From: CAMYLR01 sp041577935
GTDB taxonomy: Bacteria > Gemmatimonadota > Gemmatimonadetes > JACCXV01 > JAHWKZ01
NCBI GenBank assembly: GCA_041577935.1
Contig: JBFGIA010000018.1
Location: 1-28,824, forward strand
Length of the DNA stretch: 28,824 nt
Direction: 5' to 3'
Shown: positions 15,950 to 24,588 of the stretch, piece after piece
How the letters are laid out: every line of letters begins with the position of its first letter
Position numbering within the stretch: position 1 is the first letter of the stretch
Notes under the pieces: model-generated
What the model was told of the DNA's origin: nothing
Seen by the model: the letters and a program-made list of their open reading frames with translations, nothing else
The model's database searches: none
Program-made: the position numbers and the translations under genes

Positions 15950-17359
15950 TTAGAAGTGGATGACCTCACCGTGGACATCGAGCGCGGCTTCCTTGATCGC
16001 CTCAGCCAGCGTAGGATGGGCATGAACGGTGAGTGCGATGTCCTCAGCGCTGGCTCGAAAGGCCGCCGCGGCCACGACCTCGGCGATTAAATCCCCAGCC
16101 CTGGGACCGAGGATGTGGCAACCCAGCATCCGATCGGTCTGTGCATCAGCAACCAACTTCACGAACCCGACGGTGTCGTTCATGCTGCGCGCGCGGCCGT
16201 TGGCTGAAAACGGGAAACGTCCGACTCGGGTTTCGTGACCGGCGGCCTTCGCTTCTTCTTCCGATAGCCCTACGGTCGCGATCTCGGGGTGCGTGTAGAC
16301 CACGCCCGGTATCGGAAAGTAGTCCATCTCGCTGTCCCGCCCGGCGATCCGCTCGGCGATGACGACCCCTTCTTCGGACCCCTTGTGGGCCAGCATCTTG
16401 CCACCGATAACGTCGCCCACCGCGTAGATGCCCGGCACACTGGTTTGGAAGTGGTGGTCGACCTCGACGAACCCCTTCTCGTCCGTGGCGACCCCGACAC
16501 GATCGAGGTTGAGCCCATCGGTCACCGGTCGCCGCCCGATGGCGACCAGCATTACATCGGCCGATAGGGTCTCACCTTTGTCTGCAGCAGTTAGGTCGAC
16601 GTCTACGCCTCGATCGGTCACCCCAGCTTTCGTGACGAGTGTCGAGGTCCGGATGTCGAGTCCCTGTTTAGTGAACGCCTTGAACCCCTCGGCTGCCAAC
16701 TCGACGTCCATCCCGGGTAGGATCGTCTCGAGCGCCTCGACGACCGTCACTTGCGATCCAACGCGCTGATACACGGAACCCATCTCCAGGCCGATGTACC
16801 CGCCGCCAACGACGATCATTGACGCGGGGATATCGTCCATCGCCAAACCCTCGGTAGAGGAGATCACCCGTTGGCCGTCAAAGGGCGTTCCAGGTAACGC
16901 GATCGGCGCCGATCCGGTAGCGATAACGGTTGAAGTCGTGCGCAGGCGACGCGTTGATCCTAGACCGGTAACCTCGATCAAACCCGGTTCGACGAACCCG
17001 CCCTCACCTTCGAGATGCTCGATACCGTTCTTTCGAAACAGATAAGCCACGCCTTTCGAGCTGGCCGATACGACTCGCTTGCGATGTTTTTGCATCTTCG
17101 GCCAGTCGACCGCTACGTCACCCACGACGATACCGACCTTCTCCGCACCTTCGCGGATCCAAGCCAGATGCTCGGTGGCATCGAGAAGCGCTTTAGACGG
17201 GATGCAACCGACGTTGAGGCACGTGCCGCCCAACGCTTCGCGCTCGATGCACGCTACACTGAGGCCTAGCTGAGCAGCTCGAATCGCCGCCACGTAGCCT
17301 GCCGGGCCCGACCCTATGATCGCTAGATCGACGCTGAGGTCGTTTTCGTTATTGGGCAT
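15950..17359 (-). CDS. lpdA: Dihydrolipoyl dehydrogenase (E3)
   Basis: This 469-residue FAD enzyme reoxidises the dihydrolipoyl arm of the E2 subunit, passing electrons to NAD. The N-terminal FAD motif GSGPAG begins at residue 17. The redox disulfide is C47-C52 in GGTCLNVGC, and the NAD-binding VVGGGYIGLEMG is near residue 180. The second FAD motif YAVGDV lies near 312. The catalytic dyad at the dimer interface is H448 and E453 in HAHPTLAE. It is the last gene of the 2-oxoacid dehydrogenase operon, 33 bases after the E2 gene. The pairing with adjacent E1 and E2 genes suggests it serves that complex first, and it may also supply other lipoyl enzymes. Confidence 0.97.
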   Translation of the reverse strand: MPNNENDLSVDLAIIGSGPAGYVAAIRAAQLGLSVACIEREALGGTCLNVGCIPSKALLDATEHLAWIREGAEKVGIVVGDVAVDWPKMQKHRKRVVSASSKGVAYLFRKNGIEHLEGEGGFVEPGLIEVTGLGSTRRLRTTSTVIATGSAPIALPGTPFDGQRVISSTEGLAMDDIPASMIVVGGGYIGLEMGSVYQRVGSQVTVVEALETILPGMDVELAAEGFKAFTKQGLDIRTSTLVTKAGVTDRGVDVDLTAADKGETLSADVMLVAIGRRPVTDGLNLDRVGVATDEKGFVEVDHHFQTSVPGIYAVGDVIGGKMLAHKGSEEGVVIAERIAGRDSEMDYFPIPGVVYTHPEIATVGLSEEEAKAAGHETRVGRFPFSANGRARSMNDTVGFVKLVADAQTDRMLGCHILGPRAGDLIAEVVAAAAFRASAEDIALTVHAHPTLAEAIKEAALDVHGEVIHF

Positions 17360-17392
17360 GGTGTGACACTGTCGAAATCGACGTTACCAACA

Positions 17393-18667
17393 TCAAGCCT
17401 CCAGGAGAAGCCGCTCGGGGTCCTCAAGCAACACACAGACGCGCCTCAAGAACTGGACCGCCGGCGTCCCATCCACGAGTCGATGATCGTACGACAGTCC
17501 AAACCACATCATCGGCCGAATCACGACTTTGCCATCGATCGCGACTGGCCGCTCCTGGATCTTGTGGATCCCGAGCACAGCTGATTCGGGCTGGCTTATG
17601 ATCGGTGTCGTCAAAAGCGCCCCGAATCCGCCCGCGTTCGAGAGCGTGAACGTGGCTCCCTGGATATCACTTATCTCCAGCTTCCGTTCGCGTGCTCGGG
17701 TGGCCAAATCGTCGATCGCCCCCGCGATCTCGACCATCGACCGGCGATCGGCGTGCTTCACGACTGGGACGACGAGGCCGGGCTCGGTATGAACGGCGAC
17801 GCCGATGTGGTAATAATGGTGATAGACGATGTCCTCTCCATCGATCGAGGCGTTCACTTGCGGGAACTCCCTGAGCGCGGCGATCGCGGCCTTCATGATG
17901 AAGGGCATGTACGTGAGCTTGAATCCATGCTCGGTGACAAACGCTTCCTTCATCCGATTTCTCAGCTCGATCAACGCGCCGAAGTCGCACTCGTCAACGG
18001 TGGTGACATGAGCCGCGGTGTGCTTTGACTCCGCCATCCGGTGCGCGATCGTCTTGCGGATCGGTGTCATCGGCACGCGCTCGGTCGGTTCATCGGCGGC
18101 GTAATCGCGAGTCGGCGCCGGCGCAGGTGTTGGAGCGATCGGTGCTTGGGCCGTCCGTGCAGCTGGAGCCGAAGTTACGTGCGCCAAGACGTCGTCCTTT
18201 GTCACCCGACCGTCACGTCCGCTTCCGACGATTTGGCTCAAGTCGAGCTTGTGCTCGCGAGCGAGCTTCCGAACGGCGGGCGATGTCTTGGCGCCTTCGG
18301 GGATGATGGCCTCAGCGGCGGCGGGCGGTGGAGTGGCAACGGACTCCTGCGGTGCGGCAACCGCCTCCGGCTCAGCAGCGACCGCCGCCGCGCCTGGACC
18401 CGCGGCCGCGATTTCAGCCGCGTCCTCACCCTTCTCGGCGATCGCTCCTAAAACCGAACCGACTGCCACGACCTCGCCAGGACCGCGGTCGATCCGGGCC
18501 AACGTGCCAGCCTTGAACGCCGTCACCTCGACGTTGATCTTGTCGGTCTCGAGCTCAACCACCGCTTCGTCAGCCGCGACTGGATCGCCAATCTCCTTGA
18601 GCCACTGCCCGACGACAGCCTCGGGTACACTTTGGCCGAGTGATGGCACCGTGATCTCTAACGGCAT
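17393..18667 (-). CDS. Dihydrolipoyl acyltransferase, E2 of a 2-oxoacid dehydrogenase complex
   Basis: This 424-residue E2 forms the complex core. An N-terminal lipoyl domain (about residues 2-77) carries the lipoylated lysine K43 in ELETDKINVEV. An Ala/Pro linker leads to a peripheral-subunit-binding domain (about 125-165, SPAVRKLAREHKLDLSQIVGSG), a second linker, and the catalytic acyltransferase domain (about 195-424) with H395 and D399 in YDHRLVDG. One lipoyl domain plus this layout fits succinyl-, branched-chain- or pyruvate-type E2 alike. The neighbouring alpha/beta E1 pair argues against the OGDH type, whose E1 is a single chain. I favour a branched-chain or pyruvate complex but cannot separate them. 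GGAGG lies 7 bases before the ATG at 18667. Confidence 0.93.
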   Translation of the reverse strand: MPLEITVPSLGQSVPEAVVGQWLKEIGDPVAADEAVVELETDKINVEVTAFKAGTLARIDRGPGEVVAVGSVLGAIAEKGEDAAEIAAAGPGAAAVAAEPEAVAAPQESVATPPPAAAEAIIPEGAKTSPAVRKLAREHKLDLSQIVGSGRDGRVTKDDVLAHVTSAPAARTAQAPIAPTPAPAPTRDYAADEPTERVPMTPIRKTIAHRMAESKHTAAHVTTVDECDFGALIELRNRMKEAFVTEHGFKLTYMPFIMKAAIAALREFPQVNASIDGEDIVYHHYYHIGVAVHTEPGLVVPVVKHADRRSMVEIAGAIDDLATRARERKLEISDIQGATFTLSNAGGFGALLTTPIISQPESAVLGIHKIQERPVAIDGKVVIRPMMWFGLSYDHRLVDGTPAVQFLRRVCVLLEDPERLLLEA

Positions 18668-18710
18668 CGCTTGGCCTCCATTCGTGGTGTAATCACCATT
18701 CGCTCGCGAC

Positions 18711-19694
18711 TCACGTCTGGGCCGCGGTCTTCAGTGCGGCGGCGACCTGAACCGTCGATGGCATGTAGTGCTCTTCCATCGTACGGGCTGCCGGGAATGA
18801 TGTGTTGTAACCCGCTACCCGAGTGATTGGCGCATCGAGCTCCCAGAAACATTCCTCGGCCAGCATGGCCGCGATCTCGCCACCGATCCCGCCCACCTTT
18901 GGAGCCTCGTGCACAACCACCGCCTTGCCGGTCTTGGCGACTGACTCGATCACCGTCGACTTGTCGAGCGGGAGCAACGTCTTGAGGTCGACCACCTCGA
19001 CTTCAATGCCTTCATCGGCCAGTTGATCGGCCGCCTCAATACACAGCCGGAGGGTGTAGCCAAACGAAATCGCTGTTACGTGCGATCCGGTTCGCACAAC
19101 CTCGGCCACGCCGATCGGGGTGAGCGTTTCATCCCCATCCGGAAGATCGTCCTTCAAGGATCGATACAGTTTCTTGTGTTCCCAATACAGCACCGGATCC
19201 TGGCTGCGGATCGCTGACCGGAGCAGGCCAGCCGCGTCACGCACGGATCCCGGCGCGACCATCACCAGCCCGGGGGTGTTCATGAACCACGCTTCGTTCG
19301 ACTGCGAGTGGTAGACACCGCCGCCGACGCCGCCACCGTAAGGGCAGCGGAGGGTAATCGGCATCTCGAACGCACCATTGGTGCGCCAATAGTAACGCGC
19401 CACCTGTTGCACGATCTGGTCGAAAGCCGGACTGATAAAATCTGCGAACTGGATCTCGGGCAGCGGTCGGCAACCGACCATCGCCGCTCCGACCGTCATT
19501 CCGGCGATCAGTGATTCCGAGATCGGGCTATCGATGATCCGCTCGGGACCGAATTCCTCCAGCAACCCCCGCGTGGCCTTGAAAACGCCACCATAGATGC
19601 CAGTATCCTCACCAATCAGGAACGTCGTCTCGTCACGTGCCATCTCTTCGTGCAGGGTTCGGTTGATCGCGTCGATGTAGGTGATCTCAGCCAT
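18711..19694 (-). CDS. 2-oxoacid dehydrogenase E1 component, beta subunit
   Basis: This 327-residue transketolase-like subunit pairs with E1alpha to decarboxylate a 2-oxoacid with thiamine diphosphate. It begins AEITYIDAINRTLHEEMARDE and carries the family's EDTGIYGGVFKATRGL and DSPISESLIAGMTVGAA segments, then EIQFADFISPAFDQI. The C-terminal ligand-binding domain includes VVDLKTLLPLD and VVHEAPKVGGIG. I use the ATG at 19694. An upstream in-frame start at 19718 would add eight residues overlapping E1alpha. The ATG overlaps the E1alpha stop by 8 bases, so the two chains are probably made in step. Length and motifs fit pyruvate/branched-chain E1beta. Confidence 0.95.
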   Translation of the reverse strand: MAEITYIDAINRTLHEEMARDETTFLIGEDTGIYGGVFKATRGLLEEFGPERIIDSPISESLIAGMTVGAAMVGCRPLPEIQFADFISPAFDQIVQQVARYYWRTNGAFEMPITLRCPYGGGVGGGVYHSQSNEAWFMNTPGLVMVAPGSVRDAAGLLRSAIRSQDPVLYWEHKKLYRSLKDDLPDGDETLTPIGVAEVVRTGSHVTAISFGYTLRLCIEAADQLADEGIEVEVVDLKTLLPLDKSTVIESVAKTGKAVVVHEAPKVGGIGGEIAAMLAEECFWELDAPITRVAGYNTSFPAARTMEEHYMPSTVQVAAALKTAAQT

Positions 19695-20763
19695 TGGCGT
19701 CGCCAGGATTACGATCACCGAAGTCGAATCCGGGATACTCCTCAGCGTAAACGTGGCTCAGGTACCCATCAGGAGCCGGACGCGGGCTGTTCTCGGCAAA
19801 GTCGACCGCTTCCTCGATCTCGGCTTCGATCCGCGTGCGCACCTCGGCCAGAGCGTCGTCGCTTAGAACCTCTAGCTCGCGGAGGTACTGCTCGTATCGC
19901 GGTATCGGGTCGCGCTCCATCCAGTGCGCAACCTCATCGTCGGAACGGTAATCCGCCGGGTCGATATCGGAGTGGCCGTGCCAGCGGTAGGTCTTCATCT
20001 CGATCAGCGTCGGACCTGCCCCGCTGCGCGCACGCTTCAGCGCCTCACGCGTCGCGTTCCAAGTTTCAACGACATCGTTGCCATCGATTGAAATGCCTGG
20101 GAAACCGTACGCGTCAGCGCGGCGGCTCAGATCCGTGAGCGCCGTGGTCAGCGCGACCGGCAGTGACTCCGCCCAGAGGTTGTTCTGAACGATGTAGACG
20201 ATCGGCAGCCGATGAACACCGGCGAAATTACACGCTTCGTGAAAGTCACCGTGAGCCGTAGCCCCATCGCCGCAGAACGCCACCGCCAAGTTGTCTTTCT
20301 TGAGAATTTTGTAGCCAAATGCAGCGCCGGTGGCAGCGACCCAGTTCATGACGATCGACGTGGACGGGTTCATCACCCAGAACTCCGGGTGCCAGTAGTG
20401 GCACGCCGTGTACCGACCGCCATCTGGCGAGTCGACGCGGTTGTAGACCTGAGCAGCGAGATTCTTGAGCGGCACTCCCTTGCCCGTCGAGGCTCCCAAG
20501 TCGCGGTGCGAAGGCCCGACAAAATCTCGCTGATCGAGTTGATACGCGATCACGACATCGCACGCTTCCTGCCCAATCTGAGAGTAGAACGTCCCCTCGA
20601 AGCGTCCCTGCCGGAATAGTTTTCGCATGCGAGCGTCGAACTCGCGCGTCTTCAACAAGCGTTCGAACAGCTCGAGCTTTTGCGCGTCGGTGCAGCCTTT
20701 CATCTCACCGGTTAGGCGATACTTGGCGGGAAAGGAAAGCTCTGTTTCCTGTGTCTTGGTCAT
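19687..20763 (-). CDS. 2-oxoacid dehydrogenase E1 component, alpha subunit
   Basis: This 358-residue protein binds thiamine diphosphate through the GDG...NN motif: GDG at residues 165-167 and NN at 194-195, 27 residues apart as in the family. Other landmarks are GTFYSQIGQEA near 57, SHRDLG near 85 and the YRWHGHSDIDPADYR phosphorylation-loop-like segment. It acts with the adjacent E1beta. The ATG at 20763 is preceded by GAGGA at good spacing. The open frame upstream (to 20967) lies within lipA in another frame and is not credited. Substrate cannot be fixed: it could be pyruvate or branched-chain 2-oxoacids. It follows lipA by 17 bases. Confidence 0.95.
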   Translation of the reverse strand: MTKTQETELSFPAKYRLTGEMKGCTDAQKLELFERLLKTREFDARMRKLFRQGRFEGTFYSQIGQEACDVVIAYQLDQRDFVGPSHRDLGASTGKGVPLKNLAAQVYNRVDSPDGGRYTACHYWHPEFWVMNPSTSIVMNWVAATGAAFGYKILKKDNLAVAFCGDGATAHGDFHEACNFAGVHRLPIVYIVQNNLWAESLPVALTTALTDLSRRADAYGFPGISIDGNDVVETWNATREALKRARSGAGPTLIEMKTYRWHGHSDIDPADYRSDDEVAHWMERDPIPRYEQYLRELEVLSDDALAEVRTRIEAEIEEAVDFAENSPRPAPDGYLSHVYAEEYPGFDFGDRNPGDANG

Positions 20764-20780
20764 CGAAATTCCTCGGCGGT

Positions 20781-21692
20781 TCAGCCGGTCTGAGCCAGGT
20801 CTGCCAGACCGCTCGCCAACCGACTTCGTAGCAGTTGCCGGTCGGCGCGGTAGGAACTCCTGACGAGTGGGCCAGCTTCGACGTGGGCAAACCCCATCGC
20901 CTCGCCGTGCTGGGCGAACTCCTTGAACTCGTCGGGATGAACAAATCGGTGTACCGGTAGGTGCCACTCGGATGGGCGCAGATACTGACCGAGCGTCAAG
21001 ATGTCGACGCGGCGCTCAACCAAGTCACGCATCACCGTCAGGACCTCGGACGTCTCCTCTCCCAACCCGAGCATCATCCCCGTCTTCGTAACCACCCACG
21101 GTGCCAACACGCGGGCTTGCTCCAGCAGTTCGAGCGAGGTCTCGTACACACCCCCGCCACGCGCTCGCCGGTAGAGCCGGGGGACGGTTTCGATATTGTG
21201 ATTGAATACTTCCGGCCCGGCGTCGAGCACGGTCTTGAGCGCCGCCAGGTTACCCTGAAAGTCAGGCACCAACGTCTCGACGACAGTCCCTGGCGATCGT
21301 TCGCGAATCCGGTCGATGCACTCGGCAAAAACACTGGCTCCGCCATCGGAGAGATCGTCCCGATCGACCGACGTGATCACGACGTACGACAAACCCATCC
21401 GCACGACAGCGTCCGCCAGTCGGCTTGGCTCCTCGAGGTCGAGTTCGGTAGGCATCCCCTTGTTGACGGCGCAATAGCGGCACCCGCGAGTGCAAGTGTC
21501 GCCCAGGATCATGAACGTGGCCGTGCCGTGCCCCCAGCACTCGCCGATGTTCGGACAGTGCGCTTCCTCGCACACGGTGTGCAGCTCTTGCTCCCGAACG
21601 ACCTGTTTGACGCCCACGTAGTGAGCGCCACCACCGGCTCGGATCTTGAGCCAATCGGGTCGCCGCTGCCGAGTCGCTAAGCCGGTCGTCAT
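20781..21692 (-). CDS. lipA: Lipoyl synthase
   Basis: This 303-residue radical-SAM enzyme inserts two sulfurs into the octanoyl group carried on lipoyl domains. The auxiliary cluster motif CX4CX5C is C41, C46 and C52 (CEEAHCPNIGEC). The radical-SAM motif CX3CX2C is C67, C71 and C74 (CTRGCRYC). The C-terminal RSSY, which contributes a cluster ligand in characterised LipA, is present in GPLVRSSYRAD. Its ATG overlaps the lipB stop as ATGA, and E1alpha follows 17 bases later. It therefore supplies the cofactor for the E2 encoded in the same operon. Confidence 0.98.
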   Translation of the reverse strand: MTTGLATRQRRPDWLKIRAGGGAHYVGVKQVVREQELHTVCEEAHCPNIGECWGHGTATFMILGDTCTRGCRYCAVNKGMPTELDLEEPSRLADAVVRMGLSYVVITSVDRDDLSDGGASVFAECIDRIRERSPGTVVETLVPDFQGNLAALKTVLDAGPEVFNHNIETVPRLYRRARGGGVYETSLELLEQARVLAPWVVTKTGMMLGLGEETSEVLTVMRDLVERRVDILTLGQYLRPSEWHLPVHRFVHPDEFKEFAQHGEAMGFAHVEAGPLVRSSYRADRQLLRSRLASGLADLAQTG

Positions 21693-22447
21693 TCCACACT
21701 CGACCCAAACACGCCACAGAACGAACGCGCCAGCGCGTCCTCGACCTCATACCGGCTCACGTCGCTTTCCAACAGCTCATTCATTGAAGTCACTCTCTTG
21801 TCAGCGATCCCACACGGAACGATCAGATCGAAGTAAGACAAGTCGGTGTCGACGTTGAGCGCAAAACCGTGGTAGGTGATCCACTTCGACACCCGGACCC
21901 CAATGGCAGCCAGCTTGGCATCCGCGGCCCAAACACCGGTCAAGCCAGGAACACGACCGGCGTCGATCTCGAACTCCGCCAATGCGCGCACGACGACCTC
22001 CTCCAGGTCTCTCAGGTATCGATGCAGATCGCGTTCTCGTTGGGTCAGGTCGACGATGGCGTAGCCGACGATTTGACCGGGACCATGGAACGTGACGTCA
22101 CCCCCGCGATCGGTCTCGACGAACTCGACACCACGTGCCGACAGCTCGCGTCGCGATCCAACCAGATGTTCGGATCGGCCTCCACGCCCCATCGTGATGA
22201 CCGGCGCATGCGATAGCAGCACGAGTGTGTCCGGGATCCAGTGCCGGCGGCGCGCGGCCACCATCTGTCGCTGGAGCTCCCACGCCTGCCGGTACCCCAC
22301 CCGACCGAGCTGATAGACCCGTACCCCCCTTCGCGAGACCCCGGGCGCGACGGATTCAGCCGTCGAGATCGGCGGCTGGGCGATGGCTGTCGAGTGCGCG
22401 TTGATGGCGATCAAGCTATTGCGGCCGCTATCGACGACGCAACGCAC
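21689..22447 (-). CDS. lipB: Octanoyl-ACP:protein N-octanoyltransferase
   Basis: This protein of up to 252 residues moves the octanoyl group from acyl carrier protein to the lipoyl-domain lysine, the step before LipA. The catalytic pair is visible as C212 (VPCGIADKRVTS) and K178 (ADAKLAAIG). The substrate loop RGGDVTFHGPGQIVGY is at 114-129. I use the GTG at 22447. The conserved fold starts only near residue 40, so a TTG at 22414 is possible and the N-terminus is uncertain. It starts 24 bases after the thiO stop. Position with lipA and the E1-E2-E3 genes supports its role. Confidence 0.95.
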   Translation of the reverse strand: MRCVVDSGRNSLIAINAHSTAIAQPPISTAESVAPGVSRRGVRVYQLGRVGYRQAWELQRQMVAARRRHWIPDTLVLLSHAPVITMGRGGRSEHLVGSRRELSARGVEFVETDRGGDVTFHGPGQIVGYAIVDLTQRERDLHRYLRDLEEVVVRALAEFEIDAGRVPGLTGVWAADAKLAAIGVRVSKWITYHGFALNVDTDLSYFDLIVPCGIADKRVTSMNELLESDVSRYEVEDALARSFCGVFGSSVE

Positions 22448-22471
22448 CCATCGGGTTAGTACGATAACGAA

Positions 22472-23662
22472 CTAACCGCTTCGAGGGTCTGTCTGTGGAT
22501 CGCGCAGGCGAGCTGGAGAAAACGGTGTCAGATCTACCGGCGGCACCGAACCGCCCGCCAAGGCGGCCACCGCTGCGGCGGTGATCGGGGCGAGCAAGAT
22601 GCCGTTACGGTAGTGACCGGTAGCGTACACCAGCCCCTCCACGTCCGGATCGGGGCCGACGATCGGGAGCTCGTCCGCGGTGCCAGGTCGGATCCCGGCC
22701 CAGGTGCTCAGCCGATCCGCGCTCCCCAGCGCCGGAACGTAGTCGGCAGCGGACGCCACCAGCCCCGCGATGGCCGCCTCATCTACGGTGACGTCAAACC
22801 CGGCACGCTCAACCGTCGCACCGATCAGCACTCGGCCATCGCCCCGAGGTACGCAGTAGGCACCGCCCCCCCCCACGGTGTGAGTCAAACCGGCAGCACG
22901 GCCATCGACCGCAACCATCTGGCCTTTGACCGGCACTACGCCGAGCCGCCGAGGCAACCCGGCGACGTCCTCACTCCAGGCGCCTGCCGCGATCACCACC
23001 AGGCTCGCCGACTCATGGTCTGCCGTGCCATCCGCTCGCTCCAGCCGTACACCGGTCACCCGCCCGGCTGCGGTGTCGATCCCCACGCCTCGGCTGTTCA
23101 ATTCGAGCCGAATGCGAGGATCGGCGGCAACCACCCGAGCGGCCGCGCCGACCAACGCCACCGAGTCGACCTGGTGGTCATCGGGCAGCAACAACCCGCC
23201 CTCGGTGGTGGGCGCCAACGCGGGCTCCAGCCGGCGGGCTTGATCGCGATCGACGAACTCAGCCGCCAGACCCGCGGCCACGTGGGCGGCAGCCGCCGTA
23301 GCCAGCGCCTCGGCCCGCGTCGTATCCGTCGCCACCACAAGCGTGCCGCAGGCTCGGTACTCGATCTCCAATCCCGTTTCGCGAGTGAGTGAATCGACAA
23401 GCCCCGGGTACCAATCCCGCCCGGCGAGACAGAACGCGAGCATCGCCTCGGCTCGAGTCGAGCTCTCGGCGAGCAACCCCTCGGCGGCCTCCATTTGGGG
23501 TGACAGCATCCCCGCCGCCGCGGTCGACGCACGCCGACCCAGCTCGGGATCGCGCTCGATTAGCACCACATCCAACCCTTGAGCCGCCAGCGCCCTTGCG
23601 ACGAGGCACCCGACCAATCCACCACCAACGACTACAGCTTCGATATCACTCCGGTAGACCAT
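22472..23662 (-). CDS. thiO: Glycine oxidase-like FAD enzyme (ThiO)
   Basis: This 396-residue D-amino-acid-oxidase-fold flavoprotein has the dinucleotide motif GGGLVG at residues 13-18 and the ThiO-like RRASTAAAGMLSPQMEAAEG near 43. Further segments are VVIAAGAWS and the C-terminal GIRPGTADELPIVGPDP and GHYRNGILLAP. ThiO oxidises glycine to the imine used for the thiazole of thiamine. Thiamine diphosphate is also the E1 cofactor made use of downstream, so grouping thiO with lipB, lipA and the complex makes sense. Other amine oxidases of this fold cannot be excluded. The ATG at 23662 is chosen because upstream codons in the frame overlap the divergent lipid kinase. First gene of the operon. 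Confidence 0.85.
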   Translation of the reverse strand: MVYRSDIEAVVVGGGLVGCLVARALAAQGLDVVLIERDPELGRRASTAAAGMLSPQMEAAEGLLAESSTRAEAMLAFCLAGRDWYPGLVDSLTRETGLEIEYRACGTLVVATDTTRAEALATAAAAHVAAGLAAEFVDRDQARRLEPALAPTTEGGLLLPDDHQVDSVALVGAAARVVAADPRIRLELNSRGVGIDTAAGRVTGVRLERADGTADHESASLVVIAAGAWSEDVAGLPRRLGVVPVKGQMVAVDGRAAGLTHTVGGGGAYCVPRGDGRVLIGATVERAGFDVTVDEAAIAGLVASAADYVPALGSADRLSTWAGIRPGTADELPIVGPDPDVEGLVYATGHYRNGILLAPITAAAVAALAGGSVPPVDLTPFSPARLRDPQTDPRSG

Positions 23663-23695
23663 TGCAGAACCGATCCTTATCTTGATTCGCCTGCC

Positions 23696-24583
23696 ATGAA
23701 GATCATCGCGAACCCGCGCGCCGGGCACGGGAGGGGCGAGAAGAACGTAGCGCAGCTCGAACGCATTATCCGGCGCCGCGGCCTTGATTGCAGACCGGTC
23801 CTGACCGAACACCCCGGCCATGCCACCGAGTTGGCGCGGTGCGCGGCCGAGTCGGCCGAATCGCGCCTGGTGGTCATGGGTGGCGACGGGACGGTCGGCG
23901 AGGTCGTAGAGGGGCTAGTTGGCTCCGACACCGAGTTGGCGGTCGTCTCGGTGGGGACCGGCAATGACGTCGCCCGGAGCCTTGGCCTCCCGCTCAACGA
24001 CATCGAGGCTGGGCTCGACTTGGCGATCAGTGGATCGGTGATGGCGATCGATGTCGGCCGCGAACGCGATCGTCACTTCATCTCGGTGCTTGGTCTCGGG
24101 TTCCCGACGATCGTGGCCGACGCAGCGAACCGTGCGCGTTGGCTCAGAGGACCGCCGGCTTTTTTTGTCTCTGTCTACAAGGGTCTGTACCGTTTGCGTC
24201 CCGAGCATCTCGTGATCGAGCTCGACGATCAAACCTTGGAGTTGGAGTCGGTCGCGGTCATGATTCAGAATACGCCCTACACCGGGGGTGGGCTCCACAT
24301 GGCGCCGGGGGCGCAGATCGATGACGGCTTGCTGGATATCGTCGTGGTTGATGACATCGGCCGACTCGACCTGATGCTCAACTTTCCGAAGGTCTATCGC
24401 GGGAAACACCTCGACCACCCTAGCTTTACGCTCTACCAGTCCCGAACGGTGCGCATCACGTCGCCGGAGCCAATGCCGAAGATGTTCGATGGCGACGTGA
24501 TAGGCAGCTCGCCGCTCGAGGCTTCGGTGGTACCCCGATCCCTCAGGGTCGTTGTGGGCCCATCGTCATCCAACGGAGGCTGA
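23696..24583 (+). CDS. Diacylglycerol/sphingosine kinase-family lipid kinase
   Basis: This 295-residue protein of the DagK/YegS/LCB5 family phosphorylates a lipid hydroxyl. The N-terminal IIANPRAGHGRG at residues 3-14 and the nucleotide-binding MGGDGTVGEV at 61-70 are the signature pair. GTGNDVARSLGLP near 87 and the C-terminal beta-sandwich with TPYTGGGLHMAPGAQIDDG follow. The substrate could be diacylglycerol, monoacyl- or alkyl-glycerol, or a sphingoid base. The ATG at 23696 fits the family start and has little room for a leader: only 33 bases separate it from the divergent thiO. It is followed after 5 bases by the giant lipid enzyme, whose ribosome-binding site lies in its last codons. 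Confidence 0.93.
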   Translation: MKIIANPRAGHGRGEKNVAQLERIIRRRGLDCRPVLTEHPGHATELARCAAESAESRLVVMGGDGTVGEVVEGLVGSDTELAVVSVGTGNDVARSLGLPLNDIEAGLDLAISGSVMAIDVGRERDRHFISVLGLGFPTIVADAANRARWLRGPPAFFVSVYKGLYRLRPEHLVIELDDQTLELESVAVMIQNTPYTGGGLHMAPGAQIDDGLLDIVVVDDIGRLDLMLNFPKVYRGKHLDHPSFTLYQSRTVRITSPEPMPKMFDGDVIGSSPLEASVVPRSLRVVVGPSSSNGG

Positions 24584-24588
24584 ACCGG

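Noticed and set aside
20764..20967. N-terminal extension of E1alpha
   Set aside because: It overlaps lipA in another frame. The ATG at 20763 has a good ribosome-binding site and the family's usual length.
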